The notes beneath the pieces are model-generated. The model was given only the letters and a program-made list of their open reading frames with translations. It searched no databases and was not told the DNA's origin. Positions 16,097-24,080 of a stretch of DNA of 64,000 bases are shown piece after piece. The position numbers and the translations under genes are program-made. Each line of letters opens with the position of its first letter. Within the stretch, counting starts at the first letter, position 1. Origin of the DNA: Brevibacillus ruminantium (GTDB lineage: Bacteria; Bacillota; Bacilli; Brevibacillales; Brevibacillaceae). The stretch covers positions 2,243,001 to 2,307,000 of the forward strand of contig NZ_CP098755.1 of NCBI RefSeq assembly GCF_023746555.1, given 5' to 3'.

Positions 16097-16330
16097 ATGT
16101 TATTGGGTATGTTGCTTGTTTTTACTCTTACAGTGGCCGCTGCATGCTCTGCGGCTAAGACTTCTGACGAAGGCCGAAAACAGTCTGTTCCAACCTCTGA
16201 TCAAGCTAAACAGGAGGATAATTCCAATGAAGCCCAGTGGGGAACTTATCTGGTAACCCTGTTGAACGACCAGGATTCGGATATTCAGATCATTCAAAAG
16301 AGCTTTTTACCAAGTCGGAAGGTTGATTAG
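16097..16330 (+). CDS. Short chimeric lipoprotein
   Basis: A 77-residue lipoprotein. The N-terminus MLLGMLLVFTLTVAAACSAA is a signal peptide with lipobox AAAC. The C-terminus WGTYLVTLLNDQDSDIQIIQ matches the end of the next gene's product (WGTYVVTWNHGQDSDLQIIQ). The middle domain of about 140 residues is absent, so it appears to be a deletion fusion of two lipoproteins. AGGAG lies 20 bases upstream, next to another ATG (16086) in a different frame, so translation may be poor. Confidence 0.45.
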   Translation: MLLGMLLVFTLTVAAACSAAKTSDEGRKQSVPTSDQAKQEDNSNEAQWGTYLVTLLNDQDSDIQIIQKSFLPSRKVD

Positions 16331-16449
16331 AAGGAACCTTAAAAGCACGAAAATGTCAAGAAAGTCTCTGCAATTATGTTCTGATCATAAAAATTAAAAT
16401 TGGAGTGCATAGAGTAATGAAAATACGAACGATATTAACAGGGATTGCA
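16233..16449 (+). repeat. 218-bp direct repeat, copy 2 (copy 1 at 12147-12364)
   Basis: Nearly identical to 12147-12364, covering the end of the chimeric lipoprotein gene, the spacer and the first 11 codons of the next lipoprotein gene. This copy is in its native context; copy 1 is embedded in debris. Confidence 0.85.
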
Positions 16450-17088
16450 ATGGCTGTAGCATTAACCGGTTGTTCGACGCAAGCGGCCACTTTAGATTCC
16501 GGGATGCCGAACCAATCTCCTGCAAATCAAAGCACAAACGTGAACAATTCGATCAACTCGGATACGGTTCAAATCTCAAGTGAGCAGAACAGGGGAACGG
16601 ATTCATCGGCACAGCTCAAAAAGGAAGAAAAGAAGGTGCTTATGGAACCGATAACGCTGTATGAAGTGGATTCCAGGGAGTTTGCCAAGAAAACAAGCGA
16701 AATACCAAGCTATCACAAAGGAAAGATAGAATATTGGACAGAAGACGTCGTTCAAAGTTTTAACGAAGGCCATAGTGTGACGTGGGGCGATCCGCTTGTT
16801 AGCACCTACCTGCGAATTTCTAATCTCATTCCGTATGAGTATTTTTCTGACAGATCGATTGATGATCAACTGAGTAACTTAAACAGGACGATCTATAAAA
16901 CCGTTACTATAACGACTGCAAATGGCATTTCCTTTACGAAGAACCCTACTGACCCTAAAACCGGAACAACCATAGTTCAAGTGGATGTTCCCAAATGGGG
17001 AACGTATGTTGTCACCTGGAATCATGGTCAAGATTCGGACCTGCAAATCATTCAAAAGATTACCTTTCAACGAGAAACCAAACAATAG
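16417..17088 (+). CDS. Lipoprotein of a locally duplicated family
   Basis: A 223-residue lipoprotein. Signal peptide MKIRTILTGIAMAVALTGCS with lipobox LTGC, then a low-complexity Asn/Ser/Gln linker, then a compact domain (ITLYEVDSREFAKKTSEIP, ISNLIPYEYFSDRSIDDQLS, WGTYVVTWNHGQDSDLQI). TTGGAG is the ribosome site for ATG 16417. At least three broken relatives of its C-terminal domain exist nearby (11980, 12492, 16097), so this family has been duplicated and lost repeatedly. Function unknown; surface exposure is predicted. Confidence 0.7.
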   Translation: MKIRTILTGIAMAVALTGCSTQAATLDSGMPNQSPANQSTNVNNSINSDTVQISSEQNRGTDSSAQLKKEEKKVLMEPITLYEVDSREFAKKTSEIPSYHKGKIEYWTEDVVQSFNEGHSVTWGDPLVSTYLRISNLIPYEYFSDRSIDDQLSNLNRTIYKTVTITTANGISFTKNPTDPKTGTTIVQVDVPKWGTYVVTWNHGQDSDLQIIQKITFQRETKQ

Positions 17089-17114
17089 CCACAAATACGC
17101 CGGAGTAAGGGGGG

Positions 17115-17138
17115 TGCTGCACCGTTCAAGGTGCAGCA
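17115..17138. terminator. Bidirectional terminator
   Basis: TGCTGCACC / GGTGCAGCA, perfect 9-bp stem with a 6-base loop between convergent genes, followed by TTCTATCTTTTC on the plus strand. Confidence 0.75.
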
Positions 17139-17151
17139 TTCTATCTTTTCA

Positions 17152-17862
17152 TTACGTAAAACGCCAAGCCGCTGTAACTTCAGTAGAGCCGCCCAAAGAA
17201 CTCATCATTTGAGGGCTTAGATCAATAATCGCTCTCGAAATTTTACGTTTATCTCCGGTTGTGTTGCACGGAACACCGCAAGCTTCGCAACGTTGTTTAC
17301 CATCGTATTGTTCAGCAAGAGGTACAGTGCCAGTGTTCCAATACTCGTCTTTTTTGCAGTAATTCGCATCAAAATATGGGCCAACATCATTGACTGGAGC
17401 AGTAATGATGTTTCCGTTGGCTGTATTGACGACGGCTACATTTTTACCGCAAAGACTGTAAGAAGGCAAAGCAACATAATTCGTTGTAAGAGGTGTGCAA
17501 CCCTTGTCAACGTAATAAGAACTACTGTTTCCTTGAAATACAGTGGCTCTACCCTTGAACCAGACGCCAACCGTAATCGAAGCTGAATTATTCGACGAAT
17601 CCACAACTGTAATTTTACGGTTGGAACCGTTATTGAAAACCTGCGAAATGGTAACTGATCTGCTTCCTGAACCTATAGCATTTGTGGTAATCGTACCAAG
17701 GTTAAATCCTTTATCGACGGAAGTGGAGTTTGCATAAATCGTTACACTACTATAGGCGGCAGCTCCAGAAACACTTACGGTAAAAGCTTGACGGGCAATA
17801 ATACTTCCAGCAAAATAGGATTCCTGTGGAACAGCTTTACCAACGGACACAGCTAATGCCAT
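17152..17862 (-). CDS. Expansin/RlpA-like double-psi barrel protein with Ig-like domain
   Basis: A 236-residue protein. Residues 1-115 form a beta-rich Ig-like domain (RQAFTVSVSGAAAYSSVTIY, KITVVDSSNNSASITV). Residues 120-236 form a double-psi beta-barrel of the RlpA/expansin class (WFKGRATVFQGNSSS, IITAPVNDVGPYFDANYC, SRAIIDLSPQMMSSLGG, TAAWRFT), with four Cys probably in disulfides. There is no signal peptide. GGGGGGG lies 8 bases before ATG 17862. Such barrels bind or loosen murein or cellulose. Two decayed paralogues sit at 15737 and 17948. Its promoter region appears damaged: only half of the GTTACG operator remains at 17962-17967. Confidence 0.65.
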   Translation of the reverse strand: MALAVSVGKAVPQESYFAGSIIARQAFTVSVSGAAAYSSVTIYANSTSVDKGFNLGTITTNAIGSGSRSVTISQVFNNGSNRKITVVDSSNNSASITVGVWFKGRATVFQGNSSSYYVDKGCTPLTTNYVALPSYSLCGKNVAVVNTANGNIITAPVNDVGPYFDANYCKKDEYWNTGTVPLAEQYDGKQRCEACGVPCNTTGDKRKISRAIIDLSPQMMSSLGGSTEVTAAWRFT

Positions 17863-17895
17863 TGCTATTTCCCCCCCAAAAGCTATTTTTTTGTA

Positions 17896-17942
17896 GGGGT
17901 TATGATGATATAGCGGCAGAACCCCACTACCGCTATATCATC
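17896..17942 (-). ncRNA. Structured leader (hairpin with possible pseudoknot)
   Basis: GATGATATAGCGG (17904-17916) and CCGCTATATCATC (17930-17942) are a perfect 13-bp stem in the leader of the expansin-like gene. The loop contains AACCCC (17920-17925), which can pair with GGGGTT (17896-17901) just beyond the stem. This gives an H-type pseudoknot shape. No U-tract follows on the gene strand, so it is not a simple terminator. Confidence 0.45.
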
Positions 17943-17947
17943 TACAC

Positions 17948-18342
17948 TCACACGATAACATGTAACGTAATTGCAAGGAACGTTGCAGCTTCACAGCGCG
18001 GTTTATTCAGATAACCAGTTTGTTCAGCCCGAGGCACCGTACCGTTTTTCCAATATTCATCTGAACCGCAGTAATAGGCGTCAAAATATGGCCCCACATC
18101 ATTTACAGGCGCACTAACCGTTCTGTTGTTAGCCGTATTTGCTACGGCCACATTTTTACCGCGATTATAGGAAGGCAAGGCAACTGGCACTAGCATAGGT
18201 AAAACCGGTGTCTCCTGCACATCTGTATACGCCGCCGAGTAGGAAAGCCGTGTCGCTTGAAGGGGAGTTGGCGTATATTCTCTGCGGGCACTGCTTTGCT
18301 GATGGCCATCCACAAATAAGTTGAGGGGTTGTTGATTGGCAT
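17948..18342 (-). pseudogene. Decayed paralogue of the expansin-like protein
   Basis: The original start is probably ATG 18342 behind AGGGGTGAT: MPINNPSTYLWMAISKAVPA parallels MALAVSVGKAVPQ of the intact gene. The frame then shifts. The second half reads RGKNVAVANTANNRTVSAPV and NDVGPYFDAYYC, matching the barrel. The Ig-like domain is largely gone. The C-terminus runs from PRCEA directly into sequence that resembles the promoter of the next gene, so a deletion fused the two. Confidence 0.65.
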
Positions 18343-18366
18343 AGTAATCACCCCTTAAAACATTAT

Positions 18367-18381
18367 GTTACGTGACGTAAC
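18367..18381 (-). promoter_or_regulatory. GTTACG-N3-CGTAAC operator (copy E, perfect arms)
   Basis: GTTACG-TGA-CGTAAC, 12 of 12 arm positions, 25 bases upstream of the decayed expansin-like gene. On the minus strand TTGTTA overlaps it and TTTTAA follows after 17 bases. Confidence 0.6.
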
Positions 18382-18486
18382 AAGATATTAATTGTCATAC
18401 TTTATTTAGGGATTTCAACGAACAAAGTGTTCCCTTCACCACGTTCGTCTACCTTTTATAAAGTAATGACACTTACTTAACGACAT

Positions 18487-18501
18487 GTTACGTAATGTCA
18501 C
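18487..18501. promoter_or_regulatory. GTTACG-type operator (copy F)
   Basis: GTTACG-TAA-TGTCAC, 10 of 12 arm matches, in the divergent region between the expansin-like and DUF1906 genes. Confidence 0.5.
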
Positions 18502-18532
18502 GAAATATATCTTGCAAAATCCACTATGTTAT

Positions 18533-18562
18533 ATTGCGTAACGTAACGCTATAAAATATAAT
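18533..18562 (+). promoter_or_regulatory. Promoter with GTTACG-type operator (copy G) for the DUF1906 gene
   Basis: TTGCGT (18534-18539), 17 bases, TATAAT (18557-18562). ATTGCG-TAA-CGTAAC (18533-18547) matches 10 of 12 operator arm positions. The geometry is the same as copies A and C on the other strand. Confidence 0.65.
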
Positions 18563-18757
18563 GATAATAGAGCAGCTTAGAAGAACATTGGTGCAGGAGG
18601 GGTACCATCCCATGTTTCTTCTCTATCCCAAGCTACGCTCTCAGATCCATTTGTACAATTCGGTATTGGAAGGAACCGGACAACCTTACTGATATCGTTA
18701 TGTCCAGGCAATTGTGCATGGATTACAAATAACGAAATAGGAAGGAAGGTTACTTTT

Positions 18758-19390
18758 ATGGCACTTGGTTGTGATACCACAACAAAAGTTACTGCGGCAA
18801 GATTAAAGTCGATTAAAGAGAAGAAGTTCACGTTTATTGGTCGATACTTGAATCGCTTAGAGAGAATGCATGACGAGCTTACAGATGCCGAAGTAAAACG
18901 TATCTCCGACGAGGGATTGTACATTGTATCCCTTTATGAAAACGAGGGTGGTACAGATCCGGATTACTTTACTAAGGCCCAGGGTGATAGCGATGCGGAG
19001 GATGCAGTGGAACTGGCAAGTGACTTGGGACAACCAAGGAGCACACCCATTTACTTCGCAGTTGACACCGACATGACCACGAAGCAGATTAAAGATAAAG
19101 TTGTACCTTATTTCCAAGGGGTTAAGTCTGTTTTGGAAAACAGCAGAAAAAATCCCAATGGATATAAGATGGGGATATATGGATCAAGAGCAGTCTGCTC
19201 CTATATCCGCGGCACTTCTCCGGCTACGGAACGGTACACCTTTATAGTAGATAACAAGTGGCAAGGGACTTTCGATGATTGGAACCTTCGTCAATATAAC
19301 TTTAATACCACGATTGGATCTGGTAGCGGCAAAATTACCGTTGACTATGTTGAATCGTCTTCCCATGGGGGCGGGGGTTGGAAGAAATAA
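18758..19390 (+). CDS. DUF1906 glycoside-hydrolase-like protein
   Basis: A 210-residue protein of the Rv2525c-like/DUF1906 family, which has a GH25-like TIM barrel. Diagnostic parts are the start MALGCDTTTKVTAARLKSIK, FIGRYLNRLERM, YIVSLYENEGGTDPDYFTKAQG, PIYFAVDTDM, YKMGIYGSRAVCSYI and the closing NLRQYNFN. It lacks a signal peptide, like the other wall-active proteins in this cluster. AGGAAGG precedes ATG 18758. Murein or glycan hydrolysis is the expected activity, but this family is poorly characterised. The 195-base leader is unusually long; a minus-strand frame over it (18577-18735, ending DREETWDGTPPAPMFF) is protein-like but lacks a start. Confidence 0.7.
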   Translation: MALGCDTTTKVTAARLKSIKEKKFTFIGRYLNRLERMHDELTDAEVKRISDEGLYIVSLYENEGGTDPDYFTKAQGDSDAEDAVELASDLGQPRSTPIYFAVDTDMTTKQIKDKVVPYFQGVKSVLENSRKNPNGYKMGIYGSRAVCSYIRGTSPATERYTFIVDNKWQGTFDDWNLRQYNFNTTIGSGSGKITVDYVESSSHGGGGWKK

Positions 19391-19415
19391 TTCGCCCTCT
19401 GAATAGGCAGAAAAA

Positions 19416-19438
19416 GCGGCCATTCACGAAATGGCCGC
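19416..19438. terminator. Bidirectional terminator
   Basis: GCGGCCAT / ATGGCCGC with a 7-base loop between convergent genes, followed by CTCTTTCTTT on the plus strand and TTTTTC on the minus strand. Confidence 0.8.
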
Positions 19439-19446
19439 CTCTTTCT

Positions 19447-21270
19447 TTATTTGTGGCTTTTCAACTTATCATAAGATTCATCGTATACCCATGTTAAACC
19501 ACCGTCTTTGCTGGTTAGATAAATAGTTCCTATGTCTTCAAGTTCTTGATCTTTTACGGCAATGGGGAACAGTCCTTCTTTTCCGTTGAATATTGGTGAG
19601 AGAGGGTTCTTCCTGTATTCGTCAAACTTCTCCGGAAGCGATACAGGGAGCCTTGCCCATGACTGTCCCCGATCTTTGGTCCAATAAATGACTGGCCCGT
19701 AGTCGGAATAATATCGGAAGCCTAAAAAGCCTATATCTTTGTTAGCAAAACCCGCAGCCGTCAAATGCTCCGAATAAACATCATTCGGGTCGCCTACCTC
19801 TTCCCATGTCTTCCCGCCATCCGAGGTCTGGAACACATTATTCAATGCGCTTCCTACGCCGCGGGAGTGGCCGCTGACCATCCAACCATCGTTTTTCGAA
19901 GTAAAACCGATGAATAACTCATTTCCCCTTGCGCCTTGAACTGTCGTATCGTTCCACGTTTTTCCCATGTCATCACTAATCAGAACATGGAGGGGCGATA
20001 ATTTGTCGGGTTGAGGATTATACACAATGGCCGTTTTATCCTCGGAGATAAAAAAGCCGCTTTCGCTTATTCCTCTGTTCCACGATTCCCTCGTCATATC
20101 TACTTTTAATGGTGTTTGCGCGGTAACTTCTCCATTCCGGTACGAGATGGAAACATTGCCCTCCGCATGGATCGAATACGAATTGCCTGCGTCATACGAG
20201 ACAACTTGCTTCCCATCGAGGCTGGAATAAATCGTACCGGGTTTAAAGGATGCGCTGCTGCCATTCGTAACATTGGTAAAGGCGGCCAACATGCTAAGCG
20301 TGAGGATAACGGTACAGAAAAGCGTAAGGCCGCTTCGTTTCTTCTTCATACTAAGGATGGACTTGAACCTTTGTTTCATTGTATGTTTCCCTCCCGCAAA
20401 GTTCGTGGATAACGCGGAAGGGCGTATGGGCTTATCTTGCATCGCCGATAAAATGGCTTCGCAGTACCTTTTACGATAGGTTAGGCTTTGCCCCCGGACC
20501 ACTGTTTCATCACAGTACATTTCAATTTCTCGACCGGCTTCGCGCACCATTAGCCACACAAACGGATTAAACCAATGGATCGCCTGAACGATCAGAAGCA
20601 GCAGCTTATACCCGATATCAAATCGCTTGAAATGAACCAGCTCATGCTTGACAATGAATTCGAGTTCTTCATCCGTATAGTTTTCATGCGGCAAAAATAG
20701 AACAGGCTTGAGAAAGCCTACCAGCATCGGATTGGGAACCTTTTCGCTTGTCAGCACGGTGACGGATGACGTTACATTCATTTCCTTGAAGGCTTGCTCG
20801 ATCGTGGCCGTCACGCTTTGGTCTAGGATGGGGCTGCTCCATCGCAGCGCTTGCTTTCTGAAAAGGAAGTAACCGATGAAGTGATACAGCAGAAAAAGCA
20901 CGAGTCCGGAAGTCCAGATGAAAGAGAGAATGTCGAGAACAGATAGCATATGGCTTAAAGGCTCGACAGCATGACCTGGTAATTCGTTCTGCGTTGCTAC
21001 AGGGGAGTTTTCTTGAGCATTTGAAGACGCCCCCCCTTGGAAGACCGTTCCAATCATTGTATATTCAGGAACGTTAATTTGTACAAGACTAGTGGCAAAC
21101 GAAAAGTGAAAGGGGAACAGCAAGCGTATAGCTACAATCATCCACACCCAGTATTTCCATCTGGCCGTATAGCTTTTGTGCAGCAGTGGAGACGCCAACT
21201 TTAAACCTAGTATAACAAGGCTCGTTGTTACAGAAATGATCAGAAAATCTGTAAACAGGCGTGTAAGCAT
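19447..21270 (-). CDS. BlaR1-like M56 metalloprotease with Asp-box (BNR) sensor domain
   Basis: A 607-residue membrane protease and sensor. The first 300 residues contain four hydrophobic segments and the M56 core, with zinc motif HELVH near residue 209 and a downstream Glu helix (GREIEMYCDETVV). A further membrane segment (LTLFCTVILTLSMLAAF) precedes an extracellular part. Instead of the penicillin-binding domain of BlaR1, the C-terminus has four Asp-box repeats (SDDMGKTWND, SDGGKTWEEV, TKDRGQSWARL, SKDGGLTWVYD), as in beta-propellers. It likely senses an envelope signal and cleaves the BlaI repressor encoded just upstream (2-base gap, one operon). A piece of this gene is duplicated at 12363-12490. 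Confidence 0.8.
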   Translation of the reverse strand: MLTRLFTDFLIISVTTSLVILGLKLASPLLHKSYTARWKYWVWMIVAIRLLFPFHFSFATSLVQINVPEYTMIGTVFQGGASSNAQENSPVATQNELPGHAVEPLSHMLSVLDILSFIWTSGLVLFLLYHFIGYFLFRKQALRWSSPILDQSVTATIEQAFKEMNVTSSVTVLTSEKVPNPMLVGFLKPVLFLPHENYTDEELEFIVKHELVHFKRFDIGYKLLLLIVQAIHWFNPFVWLMVREAGREIEMYCDETVVRGQSLTYRKRYCEAILSAMQDKPIRPSALSTNFAGGKHTMKQRFKSILSMKKKRSGLTLFCTVILTLSMLAAFTNVTNGSSASFKPGTIYSSLDGKQVVSYDAGNSYSIHAEGNVSISYRNGEVTAQTPLKVDMTRESWNRGISESGFFISEDKTAIVYNPQPDKLSPLHVLISDDMGKTWNDTTVQGARGNELFIGFTSKNDGWMVSGHSRGVGSALNNVFQTSDGGKTWEEVGDPNDVYSEHLTAAGFANKDIGFLGFRYYSDYGPVIYWTKDRGQSWARLPVSLPEKFDEYRKNPLSPIFNGKEGLFPIAVKDQELEDIGTIYLTSKDGGLTWVYDESYDKLKSHK

Positions 21271-21272
21271 TG

Positions 21273-21659
21273 CTATTCCTCCTTGGCCATTTGGTCGAGG
21301 AAATCGCGAAGTTCTGCCAGATCGCCTTTGTCGATGGCCTTCCCGTTGTACAGCGACATGACCATGTCTTGAATGGAGTTGCCATACAATTTTTCCAGTG
21401 TAGATTTTCCTTCACTTTCCTTGTATTCCGTCTCCGAGATGACGGCCAGGTAACTATTGCTACGCCCGATTTTTTCGCAACGAAGAAATCCTTTGTCGAC
21501 CAGCCGCGCCAGTACGGTCATTAAAGTGGCTAACGCCCACTTTCTTTTATCCCGCAGTTGATCCAGGATATAGGAAGAACTCACCTGTTTTCCGGCTCTC
21601 CAAATCACGAGCATGATCTCCAATTCTGCATCCGGCAATCGTTTGATTTTCCTGTCCAT
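21273..21659 (-). CDS. BlaI/MecI/CopY-family repressor
   Basis: A 128-residue winged-helix repressor: LPDAELEIMLVIWRAGKQVS, SSYILDQLRDKRKWALATLM, TVLARLVDKGFLRCEKIGRS, then a dimerisation helix. The order matches BlaI/MecI. The expected mechanism is dimer binding to a TTACA-type palindrome and inactivation by cleavage from the M56 partner. Its own operator ATTATACA-TT-TGTATAAT lies 43 bases upstream; three further copies precede lipoprotein genes or fragments. Confidence 0.85.
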   Translation of the reverse strand: MDRKIKRLPDAELEIMLVIWRAGKQVSSSYILDQLRDKRKWALATLMTVLARLVDKGFLRCEKIGRSNSYLAVISETEYKESEGKSTLEKLYGNSIQDMVMSLYNGKAIDKGDLAELRDFLDQMAKEE

Positions 21660-21701
21660 GGATCTTGACCTCTTTCCTATATGATTGTTGTAATGAGTTT
21701 A

Positions 21702-21719
21702 ATTATACATTTGTATAAT
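21702..21719. promoter_or_regulatory. BlaI-type operator of the blaI-M56 operon
   Basis: ATTATACA-TT-TGTATAAT, perfect 8-bp arms, upstream of the repressor start at 21659; it should mediate autoregulation. Confidence 0.75.
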
Positions 21720-21851
21720 TAAAAAGCAAGTGCTTTTTATCCTTCGGTTATTAAAGACTCTGCAGGGGATTAGTGCAGCGGGGTTTGAATTGGTCTGATC
21801 TGAAACCAATAGTATTTCGGAACATATGGTTTATATCAGATCGGGAGCGGA

Positions 21852-22304
21852 ATGTTGGATACGTATAATAAAGCAAAGAAAACGAACTATACGCTCTCTG
21901 ATTTTAGAGGGAAAGGAAATATTGTTAAGACAGAAGATGAAGCCGGTAGCTTGGCCATCAAGGTTTTTGCAGAATTTATATCACAGTTGCTTTTTACGTT
22001 GGATGGAACATCGGATTTATACGAAAACGAACGCTTAATAAAGGATGCTGCGACGAACTGGAATGGAAGCTTAGATTGTGGAGGAAGCGTATTGTATTTT
22101 ATTCCGTTTACTGCTGAAAATGGTGGTACCACCACGAAACGAGCAACTCGAACGTCGTTCACTTGCTATGGCCAGAATGCTTATAATCTGATGAACTATG
22201 CCAGCTCTTGGTGCGGAACTTCACCTTGGTATAGTAAGGATTTAGCGGCGGTAAACTTTAGTACAACGTATCGCAAGTTAGTAGGGAGAGACGTTAAAAA
22301 ATAA
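21852..22304 (+). pseudogene. Truncated paralogue of the lysozyme-like protein
   Basis: Its 150 residues align with the C-terminal two thirds of the 13.5-kb protein: TYNKAKKTNYTLSDFRGKGN against NCLKGTKYTMDDLIGEGK, AATNWNGSLDCGG against AATSWNGAICGGG, FTCYGQNAYNLMNYASSW against PSCYGEAVYKLASAYSDW. The region with the catalytic Glu is missing and there is no ribosome site at the 5' edge. Confidence 0.65.
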
Positions 22305-22312
22305 TCATAAAT

Positions 22313-22340
22313 AAGCACAGAGGGTTCCAACTCTGTGCTT
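22313..22340 (+). terminator. Terminator after the lysozyme-like fragment
   Basis: AAGCACAGAG / CTCTGTGCTT, perfect 10-bp stem with an 8-base loop, followed by ATTTATGTT. Confidence 0.75.
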
Positions 22341-22347
22341 ATTTATG

Positions 22348-22377
22348 TTGAATATATCTAATATACAATTGTATAAT
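22348..22377 (+). promoter_or_regulatory. Promoter with BlaI-type operator
   Basis: TTGAAT (22348-22353), 18 bases, TATAAT (22372-22377). The -10 is embedded in ATATACA-AT-TGTATAA (22361-22376), the same palindrome as at the blaI operon with one arm mismatch. Confidence 0.7.
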
Positions 22378-22409
22378 GGGTATTATTATCCTAGATGAAG
22401 GTGATTGAA

Positions 22410-23081
22410 ATGCAACGCCTATGGAGATTGTTAATCGGAGGTCTATTTATTGTTATACTTACGGCATGCGGTTCAAAAGAGGCCGTAATCAATGAGCAAC
22501 CTTCAAAGGAATATCTGGAATGGAAGCAACAGGTTGAATCGTTATTGAAAGATAAACCATATATCCTTCCAGCATATGATCCTAAAATTGGGCCGATTGA
22601 AATGGTGTACAATGAACTAACACCCACAGCAGTATCCTTTGATTTATATCACTCGGATACCTATAAAGTCTCCAACGAGCTTATCGGGGTTCGTGCCCTT
22701 CATGATTTGTTTTATTCTTTTTCCTGGGATAAAAAGGGGAAAGAGTTGAACGATTCCGGCGTCCTATACCGAATAAGGGAACAGGATGTTTTCAACGACA
22801 AGACTACGGAATATCGTAAAGAGGATTTGAATTCACTTAAAGCTCCGGAACAAAGTAAGGACTTACAAGAAGTCATTGTTGCTTTTTTGAGTAAAAAGGG
22901 AGTTAGCTCTGCCCAAGTCGAAATCGTTCATTTAGAACGGGAAACGAAACTAGATTTTCAGTTTATGATTAATAATCAAAATTTAAAAAGTTATTTTTCA
23001 ATTGATAAACAATTCTCAGACCGTACAGTTCGTGAATTAGAACATTATTTGGGCGATCTAAGTAAACTGATCGGCAAGTAA
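22410..23081 (+). CDS. Second lipoprotein of the BlaI-type regulon
   Basis: A 223-residue lipoprotein. Signal peptide MQRLWRLLIGGLFIVILTAC with lipobox LTAC. The mature part begins with a charged helix (EYLEWKQQVESLLKDKPY) and holds an alpha/beta domain that I do not recognise. ATG 22410 is preferred over 22395 because AAGGTGA lies 5 bases before it. The mature part has no clear similarity to the 14.96-kb lipoprotein, but it shares the operator, so both should be induced when the M56 protease is activated. Confidence 0.7.
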   Translation: MQRLWRLLIGGLFIVILTACGSKEAVINEQPSKEYLEWKQQVESLLKDKPYILPAYDPKIGPIEMVYNELTPTAVSFDLYHSDTYKVSNELIGVRALHDLFYSFSWDKKGKELNDSGVLYRIREQDVFNDKTTEYRKEDLNSLKAPEQSKDLQEVIVAFLSKKGVSSAQVEIVHLERETKLDFQFMINNQNLKSYFSIDKQFSDRTVRELEHYLGDLSKLIGK

Positions 23082-23114
23082 GGGTTTCAGATGGACAGCA
23101 AACAGCCGCACCTA

Positions 23115-23555
23115 GATGGGCGTGACTGTAGATTATCAGTATCCGTCGGACAGCACTGATGGTTTGCACAAGATCGATATTTACCAAGGTATGGCTCCGA
23201 TAATTGGGAATTGGATCGGAACCCGGTCATTGAAGGAAATTGCATTAAACCCTTTTTTATCATTCCTACTGAAATAAAAGTGAATGGCGAATTCAGTGAC
23301 CGTGTATTTAATGTCCGTATTGAAAATCATATGAGCGATGACGTCATAGTTAAGCCTATTGAACTTAAATTTGAAGTCCAAAAAGTCGATGGTGACGTTG
23401 TATACAGACGCCCATTACATTCCTTTTCGGGAGTGATCCCCGGGGGATTCGGATATAAAGCGACCATTTCGTGGGATCACACTGGGATGGATGGAAAAGA
23501 AGTAACACCCGGAGACTATTTCATTCGAGTGATTCGTCCAGATAAAGTTTACTAA
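23115..23555 (+). pseudogene. BsuPI-like (proteinase-inhibitor type) domain, frameshifted
   Basis: The second half from about 23190 reads FNVRIENHMSDDVIVKPIEL, LHSFSGVIPGGFGYKATISW and VTPGDYFIRVIRPDKVY. This is a beta-sandwich similar to the BsuPI intracellular proteinase inhibitor domain. The first part (MGVTVDYQYPSDSTDGLHKI) is in a different frame, so at least one frameshift separates them. There is no ribosome site or signal peptide for the second half. Confidence 0.45.
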
Positions 23556-23741
23556 AAAGAACTTGATAGCGATGTGGAAAAGCAGGCGGATATTGACAGA
23601 GAAATGGGGTGTAACTTAGCGCATTTCGTGACAGAAATCCAGTAAATATGGGCCGACAGTCTAAAGTGACTGTCGGCTGTAGTAGCTAATAATTTTGACC
23701 AAATATTAAAGACCAGAAACAAAGGTCATAAAAATATTTAG

Positions 23742-23999
23742 GAATTAAAAGAAGGAGAAGATGCCCCTCCATTATTGGTTAAAGATCGTTTTCAGAATTC
23801 CTTTGAGCTTATAAGTAGGATACAACCAACAATCTTGGTTTTTGTAAATAGTCATTGTTCAAGTTGTAAGGCAGTAATAGAATCCGCAGAGTATAATAAG
23901 GGTTATATGTCAAATGTAAATATTGCATTTATAAGTAACGATAAATTAGACGATGCATATATGGCTATTTTAAACAAGTTAAAGATTCCTTTTATTTAA
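23742..23999 (+). pseudogene. Thioredoxin-fold fragment (TlpA/MauD-like)
   Basis: The frame after a TAG at 23739 reads GEDAPPLLVKDRFQNSFELI then LVFVNSHCSSCKAVIES, a thioredoxin-type CxxC motif in the TlpA/MauD setting. It stops after NKLKIPFI, where the cis-Pro loop and last strands should follow. Both termini are missing. Confidence 0.5.
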
Positions 24000-24080
24000 T
24001 GTCCATGTACGGAAATTTTTCTCGAAGTTTTGCTGTCATGTTCCGCTAAGATGTGGATCATTTGTAGATGCAATGTCCAC

